The notes under the pieces were generated by a model that saw only the letters and a list, made by a program, of their open reading frames with translations, made no database searches and had not been told where the DNA came from. Below, in pieces: positions 1-5,710 of a DNA stretch of 8,599 bases. Each line of letters starts with the position of its first letter. Within the stretch, counting starts at the first letter, position 1. The translations under genes and the position numbers were made by a program. This DNA is from Tissierellia bacterium (GTDB taxonomy: Bacteria; Bacillota_A; Clostridia; Tissierellales; Peptoniphilaceae): assembly GCA_012728775.1 (NCBI GenBank), contig JAAYEN010000148.1:1-8599 (forward strand). Reading direction: 5' to 3'.

Positions 1-16
1 TATGTGGAGGTGTAAA

Positions 17-382
17 ATGAAAAAATTTGCATTATTAATGGCATTAATGCTTTGCCTAGTTAGTTTAGTTGCATGTGGTGATAAGCCAGCAGAAGAAGCT
101 CCAGCAGCGACAGGTGAAACTCTTACTGGAACTGCAGAAGGATTCTCAACCGATACAGAAATTGAAGTTGAAGTTGTTAAAGACGGAGACACAATTACAG
201 CAGTTACTGTTACAAATCATGGAGAATCTGTTGATGATATCGAAGAAGTTAAAACAGCACTTGAATCTGTACCTGCAGCTATTGTTGAAGCTAACGGAAC
301 AGAAGGCGTTGATGTTGTAACTGGCGCTACTTATACAAGTGAAGGTATCATAAACGCTGTAAACAACGCTTTAGGACAATAA
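17..382 (+). CDS. Small FMN-binding-domain lipoprotein
   Basis: A predicted secreted lipoprotein of 121 residues built almost entirely from one FMN-binding domain (FMN_bind, as in RnfG/NqrC). Residues 1-20 form a lipoprotein signal: MKK, a hydrophobic stretch, then lipobox LVAC with the lipidated cysteine at 20. A short Ala/Glu/Pro-rich linker follows. The domain runs from about residue 33 to 119 and ends in DVVTGATYTSEG (99-110). This matches the D-x-x-[ST]-G-A-T motif whose last threonine (here T105) is the site where ApbE-type transferases attach FMN through a phosphoester in known family members. By inference it carries covalent flavin on the outer face of the membrane and passes electrons; partners are not visible here. 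I chose the ATG at 17 over an in-frame ATG at 2 because GGAGGTG at 6-12 lies correctly before 17 and inside the longer reading. The upstream context is outside the window. Confidence 0.88.
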   Translation: MKKFALLMALMLCLVSLVACGDKPAEEAPAATGETLTGTAEGFSTDTEIEVEVVKDGDTITAVTVTNHGESVDDIEEVKTALESVPAAIVEANGTEGVDVVTGATYTSEGIINAVNNALGQ

Positions 383-396
383 TTTATACGTAATCT

Positions 397-430
397 AAGA
401 GAGCTTGCAAATGTAGGCTCTTTTAATTTA
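397..430 (+). terminator. Weak terminator hairpin after the lipoprotein gene
   Basis: Bases 397-404 (AAGAGAGC) can pair with 417-424 (GCTCTTTT), giving 8 bp with one G-U wobble and a 12-nt loop, followed by AATTTA. The T-run is largely used up by the stem, so termination may be partial. The loop contains the proposed -35 box of the next gene, so terminator and promoter share the same DNA. Confidence 0.5.
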
Positions 431-434
431 TAAT
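405..434 (+). promoter_or_regulatory. Promoter of the RNase H gene, giving a near-leaderless mRNA
   Basis: TTGCAA (405-410), an 18-bp spacer and a consensus TATAAT (429-434) form a SigA-type promoter. The ATG begins at 441, only 6 nt after the -10 box, which is where transcription would normally start. No Shine-Dalgarno-like purine run exists between the two. The reading as a leaderless transcript is inference from spacing. Confidence 0.55.
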
Positions 435-440
435 AATCTT

Positions 441-1043
441 ATGAAAAAATATTACGCAGTCAAAAAAGGGAAGTCTCCTGGAATTTATGAAACTTGGGAT
501 GAATGTAAAGAACAAGTAAATGGTTACAGTGGAGCAGAGTACAAAAAATTCAATACTGAATTAGAAGCTATGGAGTTTATGGGATTGGATAAAGAGATTT
601 CTTTTGAAGATAATTTACCAGAAGATACATTAATAGCATACGTTGACGGAAGTTTTAATATAATTGATGGAAGCTATAGCTATGGCGCGGTACTAATTTC
701 TGATAATGAAGTTCAAACTTTTAGTCAGCGATTTAGAAAAGATAAATATTCAGAACATCGTAATGTAATTGGGGAGATAAGAGGTTCAGTTTTTGCTATG
801 AATTTTGCAGTAAAAAATGGATATAAAAAACTAATTCTCCATTATGATTATGAAGGTATAGCTAAATGGGCAATTGGCTCTTGGAAGAGAAATAAAGAAG
901 CAACACAAAAATATCACGATTATTTCCAAAGTATAAAACCCAAGTTAAATGTAGAATTCGTAAAAGTAAAAGCCCATTCAGGCGATAAGTATAATGAAAT
1001 GGCGGATAAATTAGCTAAGAATGCTATTATAAAAGAAGTTTAA
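441..1043 (+). CDS. Ribonuclease H with N-terminal viroplasmin domain
   Basis: Cytoplasmic endonuclease of 200 residues that cuts the RNA strand of RNA:DNA hybrids, such as R-loops and primer remnants. Residues 3-47 are a viroplasmin/hybrid-binding domain (YYAVKKGKSPGIYETWDEC, then the GAEYKKF stretch), which in RNase H1 proteins grips the hybrid. The catalytic RNase H fold spans about 63-198. The four expected acidic residues are visible: D69 (YVDGSF), E112 (GEIRG), D136 (HYDYEG) and D189 (EMADKLA), with the usual mobile-loop histidine at H179 (KAHSGD). The length fits bacterial RNases H of this two-domain type. Unlike its neighbours it has no recognisable ribosome binding site; the next in-frame Met (44) would destroy the first domain, so 441 is kept as start. 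It converges with the deaminase gene and shares its terminator. Confidence 0.93.
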   Translation: MKKYYAVKKGKSPGIYETWDECKEQVNGYSGAEYKKFNTELEAMEFMGLDKEISFEDNLPEDTLIAYVDGSFNIIDGSYSYGAVLISDNEVQTFSQRFRKDKYSEHRNVIGEIRGSVFAMNFAVKNGYKKLILHYDYEGIAKWAIGSWKRNKEATQKYHDYFQSIKPKLNVEFVKVKAHSGDKYNEMADKLAKNAIIKEV

Positions 1044-1081
1044 TTTTTGCGTAGGGCAAAAATTAAACTTCCTCTTTTTTT
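1035..1081. terminator. Bidirectional terminator between convergent genes
   Basis: A perfect 16-bp inverted repeat, 1035-1050 against 1056-1071, with a 5-nt loop GTAGG. Toward the plus strand it is followed by CTC and a seven-T run (1075-1081); toward the minus strand by TTTT (complement of 1031-1034). Both flanking stop codons lie in the stem arms: the RNase H TAA at 1041-1043 and the deaminase TAA at 1065-1063. It therefore serves both genes. Confidence 0.88.
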
Positions 1082-1503
1082 CCAACTTGAGTATAAGGGA
1101 TTTTGTTTCTGTCTAACAATTCTATTGCGTAATCGTCAATTCTATATCCTTCAAGATAATAAATTGCAGAAATTCCTGCTTGAATAAGAGCCTTTGTGCA
1201 GTTCAAACATGGAAAGTGAGTTACATATGCCTTTGAATTTTTAACAGATATTCCTTCTTTTGCACAATATAATAGAGCGTTCATCTCTGCGTGGATAGTG
1301 GCTATACAATGTCCATCTCGCATGGTATGACCAATTTCATCACAGTGAGGGTTTCCACTTACAGAACCATTATATCCAGTTGATACAATCCTATTGCTGT
1401 CATTTACAAGTACACATCCTACAAAAGCACGGTCACAGGTAGATCTTTGAGCAACCATTTTACATATTTCCATGAAATATTCATCCCAACTTAGTCTTGC
1501 CAT
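1063..1503 (-). CDS. Deoxycytidylate (dCMP) deaminase, ComEB-like
   Basis: Zinc-dependent deaminase of 146 residues, most likely converting dCMP to dUMP for thymidylate synthesis in the cytoplasm. The family core is clear: HAEMNAL (H71 zinc ligand, E73 proton shuttle) and PCLNC (C99, C102 zinc ligands). Upstream STCDRAFVGCVLV (21-33) and TGYNG (42-46) form the nucleotide-binding face typical of dCMP deaminases. C23, C54 and H65 lie in the region that carries a second, structural zinc site in some relatives, but I cannot confirm that here. The minus-strand ATG at 1503 is preceded by GGAGGAG (1518-1512) at 8-nt spacing. The gene is divergent from mscL and convergent with RNase H. Closely related cytidine/riboflavin-type deaminases are the alternative; the full motif set favours dCMP. 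Confidence 0.9.
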   Translation of the reverse strand: MARLSWDEYFMEICKMVAQRSTCDRAFVGCVLVNDSNRIVSTGYNGSVSGNPHCDEIGHTMRDGHCIATIHAEMNALLYCAKEGISVKNSKAYVTHFPCLNCTKALIQAGISAIYYLEGYRIDDYAIELLDRNKIPYTQVGKKEEV

Positions 1504-1504
1504 C

Positions 1505-1533
1505 TTTTCAACTCCTCCAATTTATACTATAAT
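1505..1533 (+). promoter_or_regulatory. Candidate promoter of mscL
   Basis: A consensus TATAAT at 1528-1533 has a weak -35 match TTTTCA (1505-1510) at 17 bp. Initiation near 1540 would give a leader of about 43 nt. It overlaps the divergent deaminase promoter and leader, so the two units could compete for RNA polymerase. Confidence 0.45.
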
Positions 1534-1560
1534 GATATACGTAAGCAATAAATAATTCAA
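1532..1560 (-). promoter_or_regulatory. Candidate promoter of the dCMP deaminase gene
   Basis: On the minus strand TTGAAT (1560-1555), 17 bp, then TATCAT (1537-1532) would start transcription near 1525 and leave a leader of about 22 nt containing the ribosome binding site. A second reading, TTGCTT-16-TATAAA with its -10 at 1526-1521, would start inside the ribosome binding site and is less likely. Confidence 0.4.
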
Positions 1561-1582
1561 TAATTTTTTAAGGAGGTGCAAG

Positions 1583-2017
1583 ATGTTACAAGAATTTAAA
1601 GATTTTATTAACAGAGGCAATGTAATTGACATGGCTGTAGGGGTAGTCATAGGTGGTGCATTTGGCGCTATAGTTTCTGCTTTAGTAGATGGAATAGTTA
1701 TGCCAATAGTAAGCTTAATTACTGGAGGGGGCGATTTTGGAAGTAAGTTTATTGCTCTTGATGGAAACACTTATGCAACATTAGCTCAAGCCCAAGAAGC
1801 TGGGGCAGCTACTTTAAACTATGGTGCTTTAATTCAATCCGTTATTGATTTTCTTATTATATCGTTTGTAATTTTTATTTTTATCAAACAAATTAATAAA
1901 TTGAAAAAAGCAGAACCAGAAGCTGATCCGACTACTAAAACTTGTCCGTTTTGCAAGACAGAAATTGACATTGAAGCTACAAGATGTCCTAACTGTACTT
2001 CAGAACTAGTAGCATAA
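1583..2017 (+). CDS. mscL: Large-conductance mechanosensitive channel with C-terminal zinc ribbon
   Basis: MscL forms a homopentameric membrane pore that opens under extreme tension and releases solutes on hypo-osmotic shock. The N-terminal amphipathic helix and first membrane segment (FKDFINRGNVIDMAVGVVIG, 5-24, continuing to about 46) are unmistakable. By alignment to the E. coli protein, the pore constriction positions L19 and V23 correspond to M17 and V21 here. A periplasmic loop (about 47-81) and second membrane segment (about 82-101) follow. After a charged KKAEPEADPTTK linker the protein ends with a four-cysteine ribbon, C121-x2-C124-x10-C135-x2-C138, in place of the usual plain cytoplasmic helix, so it runs to 144 residues against 136 in E. 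coli. The start has AAGGAGGTG (1570-1578) at ideal spacing. The ribbon probably binds zinc and may assemble or tune the channel; that part is inference. Confidence 0.95.
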   Translation: MLQEFKDFINRGNVIDMAVGVVIGGAFGAIVSALVDGIVMPIVSLITGGGDFGSKFIALDGNTYATLAQAQEAGAATLNYGALIQSVIDFLIISFVIFIFIKQINKLKKAEPEADPTTKTCPFCKTEIDIEATRCPNCTSELVA

Positions 2018-2023
2018 TTTATC

Positions 2024-2039
2024 GCAGGAGAAATCCTGC
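2024..2039 (+). other. Small GNRA-loop hairpin between mscL and the patatin gene
   Basis: GCAGGA-GAAA-TCCTGC folds as a perfect 6-bp stem closed by a GAAA tetraloop, unusually GC-rich for this window. It is not followed by a T-run on either strand, so it is not a standard intrinsic terminator. It could be an mRNA-stabilising or processing hairpin that separates mscL from the phospholipase gene. I find no convincing promoter in this 48-nt gap. Confidence 0.45.
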
Positions 2040-2065
2040 ATTACATAAAGAATTGAGGTTAACTG

Positions 2066-3184
2066 ATGAAAGGTCTTGCTCTAGAAGGCGGAGGAGCCAA
2101 GGGATCTTACCAAGTAGGGGCTTATAAAGCGCTAAAAGAACTAGGATATGAATTCGATTATATAGTCGGAACATCCATTGGAGCGATTAATGGCGTAATA
2201 TTTGCTCAACATGATGAAGAAATTGCTGAAAGAGTTTGGTCAGATATTAAATATTCCACAGTTGTTGACGTGGACGATAAAAGAATGCAAAGCTTATTAA
2301 ATGAAGACTTGACTTTTAGCAATCTTAAAGAAAAATTCGAAATTCTAAAAGAGGTGGTATCAGAAGGAGGATTCGATACTACTCCTTTTAAAGAGCTCTT
2401 AGACAAATACGTAGATGAGGAAAAAATAAGAAAATCTAATATTAAGTTTGGATTAGTAACGGTAGATATATCCAATATCAAGCCAATAGAAATATTTATT
2501 GATGAAATGGAAGTTGGAACATTAAAACAGTATTTATACGCTTCAAGTAATTTGCCAGTATTTAGACAAAAACCCATCGATGGAAGATATTTAATAGATG
2601 GAGGATTTTACTCTAATAATCCAATTAAGATGATCGAAGATAAATGTGATGAAATTATAAACATTTTACTTTATCCCAATAGACTTCTTCATTTAACTTC
2701 AGCAGGAAAAAATGTGAAAACTATAATGCCTAGAGAAAGACTAGCAGATATTATGAACTTCAATAGCATAGATGCTAGATATGGAATAGAACTAGGTTAT
2801 TATGATACTTATAAATATTTTCAAAATTTATTAGGTGATAAATATTATATAAAAAATCCCAGAGAAGAATGTGCTATTAATTATATTGTAAATTTATATG
2901 GATCTTTGAAAGATGGAGAATTTGAATATCATTCATTACGACAATTTTTGGAGTTGTGGATTCCAGATTATGTTAAAAAAAATAAATTAAGTAAAGATGT
3001 AAACTACTCCGAAATCATAGTAGCTATGTTAGAAAAACTTGCTATTTCCTTAGAAGTAGAAAGATTTAAAATCTACGATATCGATGAATTGGCAAGGATA
3101 ATTTTTGAAAATGAAAAATATCTTGATTTAAATTATACATTTTACTCAGAATGTAAATTAGTGGATATAATAATGAAAAAATAA
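2066..3184 (+). CDS. Patatin-like phospholipase / acyl hydrolase
   Basis: A 372-residue protein whose first ~190 residues are a bacterial patatin (RssA/YlbK-type) lipid acyl hydrolase. The oxyanion-hole motif is GGGAKG (8-13), the nucleophile elbow is GTSIG with S37, and the second catalytic residue is D178 in the DGG motif (IDGGFYSNNP), giving the expected Ser-Asp dyad. There is no signal peptide or membrane segment, so it should act in the cytoplasm on membrane-derived lipids; the exact substrate cannot be read from sequence. Residues from about 195 to 372 form a C-terminal region rich in charged and aromatic residues that I do not recognise; similar extensions occur in clostridial patatins. 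The start is preceded by GAGGT (2055-2059) at 6 nt. It lies 48 nt after mscL and 13 nt before the next gene, with which it very likely forms an operon. Confidence 0.88.
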   Translation: MKGLALEGGGAKGSYQVGAYKALKELGYEFDYIVGTSIGAINGVIFAQHDEEIAERVWSDIKYSTVVDVDDKRMQSLLNEDLTFSNLKEKFEILKEVVSEGGFDTTPFKELLDKYVDEEKIRKSNIKFGLVTVDISNIKPIEIFIDEMEVGTLKQYLYASSNLPVFRQKPIDGRYLIDGGFYSNNPIKMIEDKCDEIINILLYPNRLLHLTSAGKNVKTIMPRERLADIMNFNSIDARYGIELGYYDTYKYFQNLLGDKYYIKNPREECAINYIVNLYGSLKDGEFEYHSLRQFLELWIPDYVKKNKLSKDVNYSEIIVAMLEKLAISLEVERFKIYDIDELARIIFENEKYLDLNYTFYSECKLVDIIMKK

Positions 3185-3197
3185 AAGGGGACTAACA

Positions 3198-3752
3198 ATG
3201 AGAAGAAAAGATCGGCAAATGAACGAGGATTTTGCTTTAGATGTAATAGATAAATCAGAATTTGGCGTTTTAGGTATTTATAAAGAAAGTATATACACTA
3301 TGCCTCTTTCTATGGTTAGAGATGGAAAAAACTTATACTTTCATAGTGCACCTGAAGGAAAAAAGGTAGATATGATAGAAGATGGTGATAATGTTTCAGT
3401 TTCTTTCGTCAGTAGGGTACAAGTTCCTAATCTTTTAAGTAGAGAAGATATACTAGAAAAAATTGCAGAAAAGAAATTTGCTGAAATAGGTTCTAAGGTT
3501 TTTACCACAGAATTTGAAAGCGCCCATGTAGAAGGGAAAATTTTTCACATCAAAGATGAAACTGAAACAATTGAAGCATTGATGTTGATTGGCAAAAAAT
3601 ATACTCCTGATTTGGTAGATTTAGCTGAAGAATTTATAAAAAACAGTCTTCACCGTACAAGGGTTTATAAAATCATTATTGAGGAAATAAAGGGTAAACG
3701 TAAGAAATTCGACGAATTAGGAGAAGAAATGAAGTTCGGGCGAATGGAATAA
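3198..3752 (+). CDS. Pyridoxamine 5'-phosphate oxidase-family (NimA-like) flavin protein
   Basis: A 184-residue split-barrel flavin-binding protein of the PNPOx-like superfamily, closest in pattern to NimA-type proteins. Family landmarks are the N-terminal MRRKDR, the FGVLGI...YTMPLSMVRDG strand pair (22-43), YFHSAPEGKK (47-56; H49 at the position of the conserved Nim-family histidine) and FTTEFESAHVEGK (102-114) followed by a helical segment ending at KKYTP (133-137). Nim members bind FMN or a related cofactor as dimers and some reduce nitroimidazoles; whether this one does is unknown, and such proteins are widespread in anaerobes without resistance. It should be cytoplasmic. A strong AAAAGGGG lies 7 nt before the ATG. 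The 13-nt gap after the patatin gene suggests cotranscription and coupling, and a terminator follows directly. Confidence 0.83.
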   Translation: MRRKDRQMNEDFALDVIDKSEFGVLGIYKESIYTMPLSMVRDGKNLYFHSAPEGKKVDMIEDGDNVSVSFVSRVQVPNLLSREDILEKIAEKKFAEIGSKVFTTEFESAHVEGKIFHIKDETETIEALMLIGKKYTPDLVDLAEEFIKNSLHRTRVYKIIIEEIKGKRKKFDELGEEMKFGRME

Positions 3753-3758
3753 AACTAT

Positions 3759-3782
3759 ACAGTCCATTGTGACTGTTTTTTT
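3759..3782 (+). terminator. Intrinsic terminator closing the patatin/NimA-like operon
   Basis: ACAGTC (3759-3764) pairs with GACTGT (3771-3776) around a 6-nt loop and runs straight into a seven-T tract (3776-3782). It begins 6 nt after the stop codon and ends 13 nt before the next promoter. Confidence 0.8.
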
Positions 3783-3795
3783 ATGCAAAAAAGCA

Positions 3796-3824
3796 TTGAC
3801 AAATACTAAGAGTATATATACAAT
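3796..3824 (+). promoter_or_regulatory. Promoter and candidate autoregulatory operator of the gntR-ABC operon
   Basis: TTGACA (3796-3801), a 17-bp spacer and TACAAT (3819-3824) form a near-consensus SigA promoter with initiation near 3831. Between the boxes lie two adjoining palindromes, ATACT-AAG-AGTAT (3803-3815) and GTATATATAC (3812-3821). Their position in the spacer is what one expects for an operator at which the downstream GntR-family repressor blocks RNA polymerase. The promoter call is direct from sequence; the operator role is inferred. Confidence 0.75.
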
Positions 3825-3862
3825 ATAAACAGTAAGAACACAAAAGATGCCGAGGTGAGATT

Positions 3863-4240
3863 TTGAATATTATAATTAGCAATTCTAGCGACTTGCCGAT
3901 TTATGAACAAATAAAAGAACAATTAAAAAAACATATTATGGAAGGCAAACTTAAAGCAGGTGAACAATTGCCTTCTATTCGTTATCTTGCAAAAGAACTT
4001 AGAATAAGTGTTATAACTACCAAGAGAGCATACGATGAACTAGAATCCGAAGGATTTATTAATTCTGTTCAAGGAAAAGGATCTTTTGTGGCGGTCCAAA
4101 ATTCCGAGTTTATACGGGAAGAATATCTAAAAAAAATCGAGTTTCATATTAATGAAATTTTATTTTATGCAAAAGTTTCTGGAATTTCCAAATCAGAGAT
4201 TCAAGAAATAATTAATACGATGGAGGAAGATGATGAATAA
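3863..4240 (+). CDS. GntR-family transcriptional regulator, YtrA subfamily
   Basis: A 125-residue DNA-binding regulator. Residues 10-78 are a GntR winged helix: LPIYEQIKEQLKKHI, GKLKAGEQLPSIRYLAKEL, the recognition helix ISVITTKRAYDELE, and the wing GFINSVQGKGSFVA. The C-terminal part (about 80-125) is only a short helical dimerisation tail, as in the YtrA subfamily, which controls adjacent ABC transporter genes. It starts with TTG: GAGGTG (3852-3857) sits 5 nt upstream and the first internal ATG lies inside the DNA-binding domain. It is the first gene of a three-gene operon and its end overlaps the ATPase gene. By analogy with YtrA and staphylococcal PmtR it probably represses its own operon until an effector, such as an antimicrobial compound or peptide, appears; the effector is unknown. 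Confidence 0.9.
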   Translation: MNIIISNSSDLPIYEQIKEQLKKHIMEGKLKAGEQLPSIRYLAKELRISVITTKRAYDELESEGFINSVQGKGSFVAVQNSEFIREEYLKKIEFHINEILFYAKVSGISKSEIQEIINTMEEDDE

Positions 4241-5090
4241 TATTGAGGTCAGAGGTCTCATCAAAGAATATAAAAATTTCCACTTAGGTCCAATTGATTT
4301 AGATATTCCAAAAGGAGTTATTGTAGGATTTATCGGAGAAAATGGTTCTGGAAAAACAACTACAATTAAGTTAATTTTAAATTTAATAAAAAGAAATGAA
4401 GGTAGTATAAAAATTTTCGGAAAAGAATTAAAGGAAGATCACGGTATATTAAATGATGTAGGCGTAGTTTTTGATGAGTTGAATTTACATTCTTTTTTAA
4501 CAGCAACAGAAGTGGATAAAATATTTGACAATGTATTTGTGAATTGGTCCTCTGAAGACTTCTTTAAATATTTGAAAAAATTGAATTTAGACGATTCTAA
4601 ACAAATAAAGGCTTATTCTCGTGGTATGAAGATGAAATTATCTCTAGCTATTGCACTATCTCACCAAGCAAAAGTATTAATTTTAGATGAAGCTACTAGC
4701 GGATTAGATCCAGTAGTTAGAGATGAAATTTTAGAAATATTAATGGAATATATTCAAAATGAAGAAAATTCTATATTTATCTCTTCACACATTTTATCAG
4801 ATCTACAAAAAGTTTCAGATTATATAGCATTTATCCATGAAGGGAAAATGGTTTTTGTGGAAGAAAAAGATAGATTGTTAGAAGAATATGTGATAGCTTA
4901 CTGTGATTCAGACAGGGTTAATTCATTCGATTCAGATAATATAATTGGCAGAATAGATACTGGGGTAAATACGAAATTGTTGGTGAAAAAAGAATTTGTT
5001 TCAGATGATTTAGTCACAGAAAAACCTGAAATTGAAGATTTTATGATATTTATTAGAAAGGGGCAAAAAAATGGAAAAATCAATATTTAA
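4233..5090 (+). CDS. ABC transporter ATP-binding protein
   Basis: Cytoplasmic ATPase of 285 residues that powers the adjacent ABC-2 permease. Numbered from the ATG at 4233, Walker A is GENGSGKTT (35-43), the signature loop is YSRGMKMKLSLA (from 128, with SRGMK replacing the usual SGGQ), Walker B is VLILDE (D152, E153), the D-loop is SGLD (156-159) and the switch histidine is H186 (SSH). At the Q-loop the sequence reads VVFDELNLH rather than containing the usual glutamine, a variant I associate with YtrB/PmtA-like exporters. The C-terminal ~70 residues are an accessory tail. Two ATGs occur in tandem at 4230 and 4233; GGAGG (4222-4226) has the better spacing to 4233, though 4230 is possible. 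The gene overlaps gntR by 8 nt and the permease gene by 20 nt, indicating translational coupling. Confidence 0.92.
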   Translation: MNNIEVRGLIKEYKNFHLGPIDLDIPKGVIVGFIGENGSGKTTTIKLILNLIKRNEGSIKIFGKELKEDHGILNDVGVVFDELNLHSFLTATEVDKIFDNVFVNWSSEDFFKYLKKLNLDDSKQIKAYSRGMKMKLSLAIALSHQAKVLILDEATSGLDPVVRDEILEILMEYIQNEENSIFISSHILSDLQKVSDYIAFIHEGKMVFVEEKDRLLEEYVIAYCDSDRVNSFDSDNIIGRIDTGVNTKLLVKKEFVSDDLVTEKPEIEDFMIFIRKGQKNGKINI

Positions 5091-5703
5091 GGCTCTTTTT
5101 TACAAAGATTTACTACTTATGAAACACCAAGGTAAATCATTGATAATACTATTAATAATTTTCTCTGGGATTAGTATACTTGGAAAAGATTATACTCTGT
5201 TGCCTATGTTTATAAATATTTTGCCAGTGACAGTGGTACTAAGCACAATTGGTGGAGATGATATAGCAAAATTTTATCCATTTGCATTTTCTACGCCAAT
5301 AACTAGAAAAGCATTAGTTCAATCAAAATTTTTAATACAGGGATTTGTATTAATAATTTCTTCGGTTTTATCTTTTGTAATAATAAATTTACTAATAAAA
5401 GGAACTTTTGGACAAAAGGCAGCGCTTATTGGAATCCCAATGATAGTTTCTATTTTGACAAATGCACTGATGATTCCATTGGTTTACAAGTTTGGAATAA
5501 CCCAAGGTAGATACATTTTGATGGTTTTGTTTTTCGGATTTTTTAGTGTAGGTTCGTATGCGTTTTCCTCAATTCCTAATACGGAATTTTTTAATAATTT
5601 ACCTATTGGTTTGATATCTGCAATAGTAATTCTCATAAGTGTTATAATTATCTGGATGTCGTATAAAGTATCCGTTAAGATTATGGAAAATAAAGAATTT
5701 TAA
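5071..5703 (+). CDS. ABC-2 type transporter permease
   Basis: Integral membrane subunit of 210 residues with six predicted transmembrane segments, roughly 22-38, 43-60, 86-109, 117-139, 148-166 and 178-198. The stretch FYPFAFSTPITRKALVQSKFL (68-88) between the second and third segments is the hallmark coupling region of the ABC2_membrane_5-type permeases found in YtrA/PmtR-regulated operons. With the upstream ATPase it should form an exporter. Only one permease is encoded, so it would act as a homodimer unless a partner lies elsewhere. The substrate is not readable from sequence; antimicrobial peptides, amphipathic peptides or cell-envelope lipids are plausible by family. The ATG lies within the end of the ATPase gene, with AAAGGGG (5057-5063) 7 nt upstream. 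Confidence 0.88.
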   Translation: MEKSIFKALFYKDLLLMKHQGKSLIILLIIFSGISILGKDYTLLPMFINILPVTVVLSTIGGDDIAKFYPFAFSTPITRKALVQSKFLIQGFVLIISSVLSFVIINLLIKGTFGQKAALIGIPMIVSILTNALMIPLVYKFGITQGRYILMVLFFGFFSVGSYAFSSIPNTEFFNNLPIGLISAIVILISVIIIWMSYKVSVKIMENKEF

Positions 5704-5710
5704 AATAGAA

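Noticed and set aside
69..320. Plus-strand out-of-frame frame inside the FMN-binding lipoprotein gene
   Set aside because: Gln/Leu/Lys-rich translation typical of a frame-shifted shadow; the lipoprotein frame has signal, lipobox and motif.
1522..1770. Minus-strand frame opposite the start of mscL
   Set aside because: Shadow of the strongly recognised mscL gene; low-complexity hydrophobic/Pro-Ser-rich translation and no ribosome binding site.
1965..1993. TTGACA within the end of mscL as a possible promoter for the patatin gene
   Set aside because: No acceptable -10 box at 16-18 bp; the sequence there reads CCTAAC.
2206..2577. Minus-strand frame of 123 codons inside the patatin gene
   Set aside because: Ser-rich antisense shadow of a gene with intact catalytic motifs.
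3198..3752. Calling the Nim-like gene a nitroimidazole resistance determinant
   Set aside because: The family is broad and common in anaerobes; sequence alone does not show nitroreductase activity and there is no mobile element beside it.
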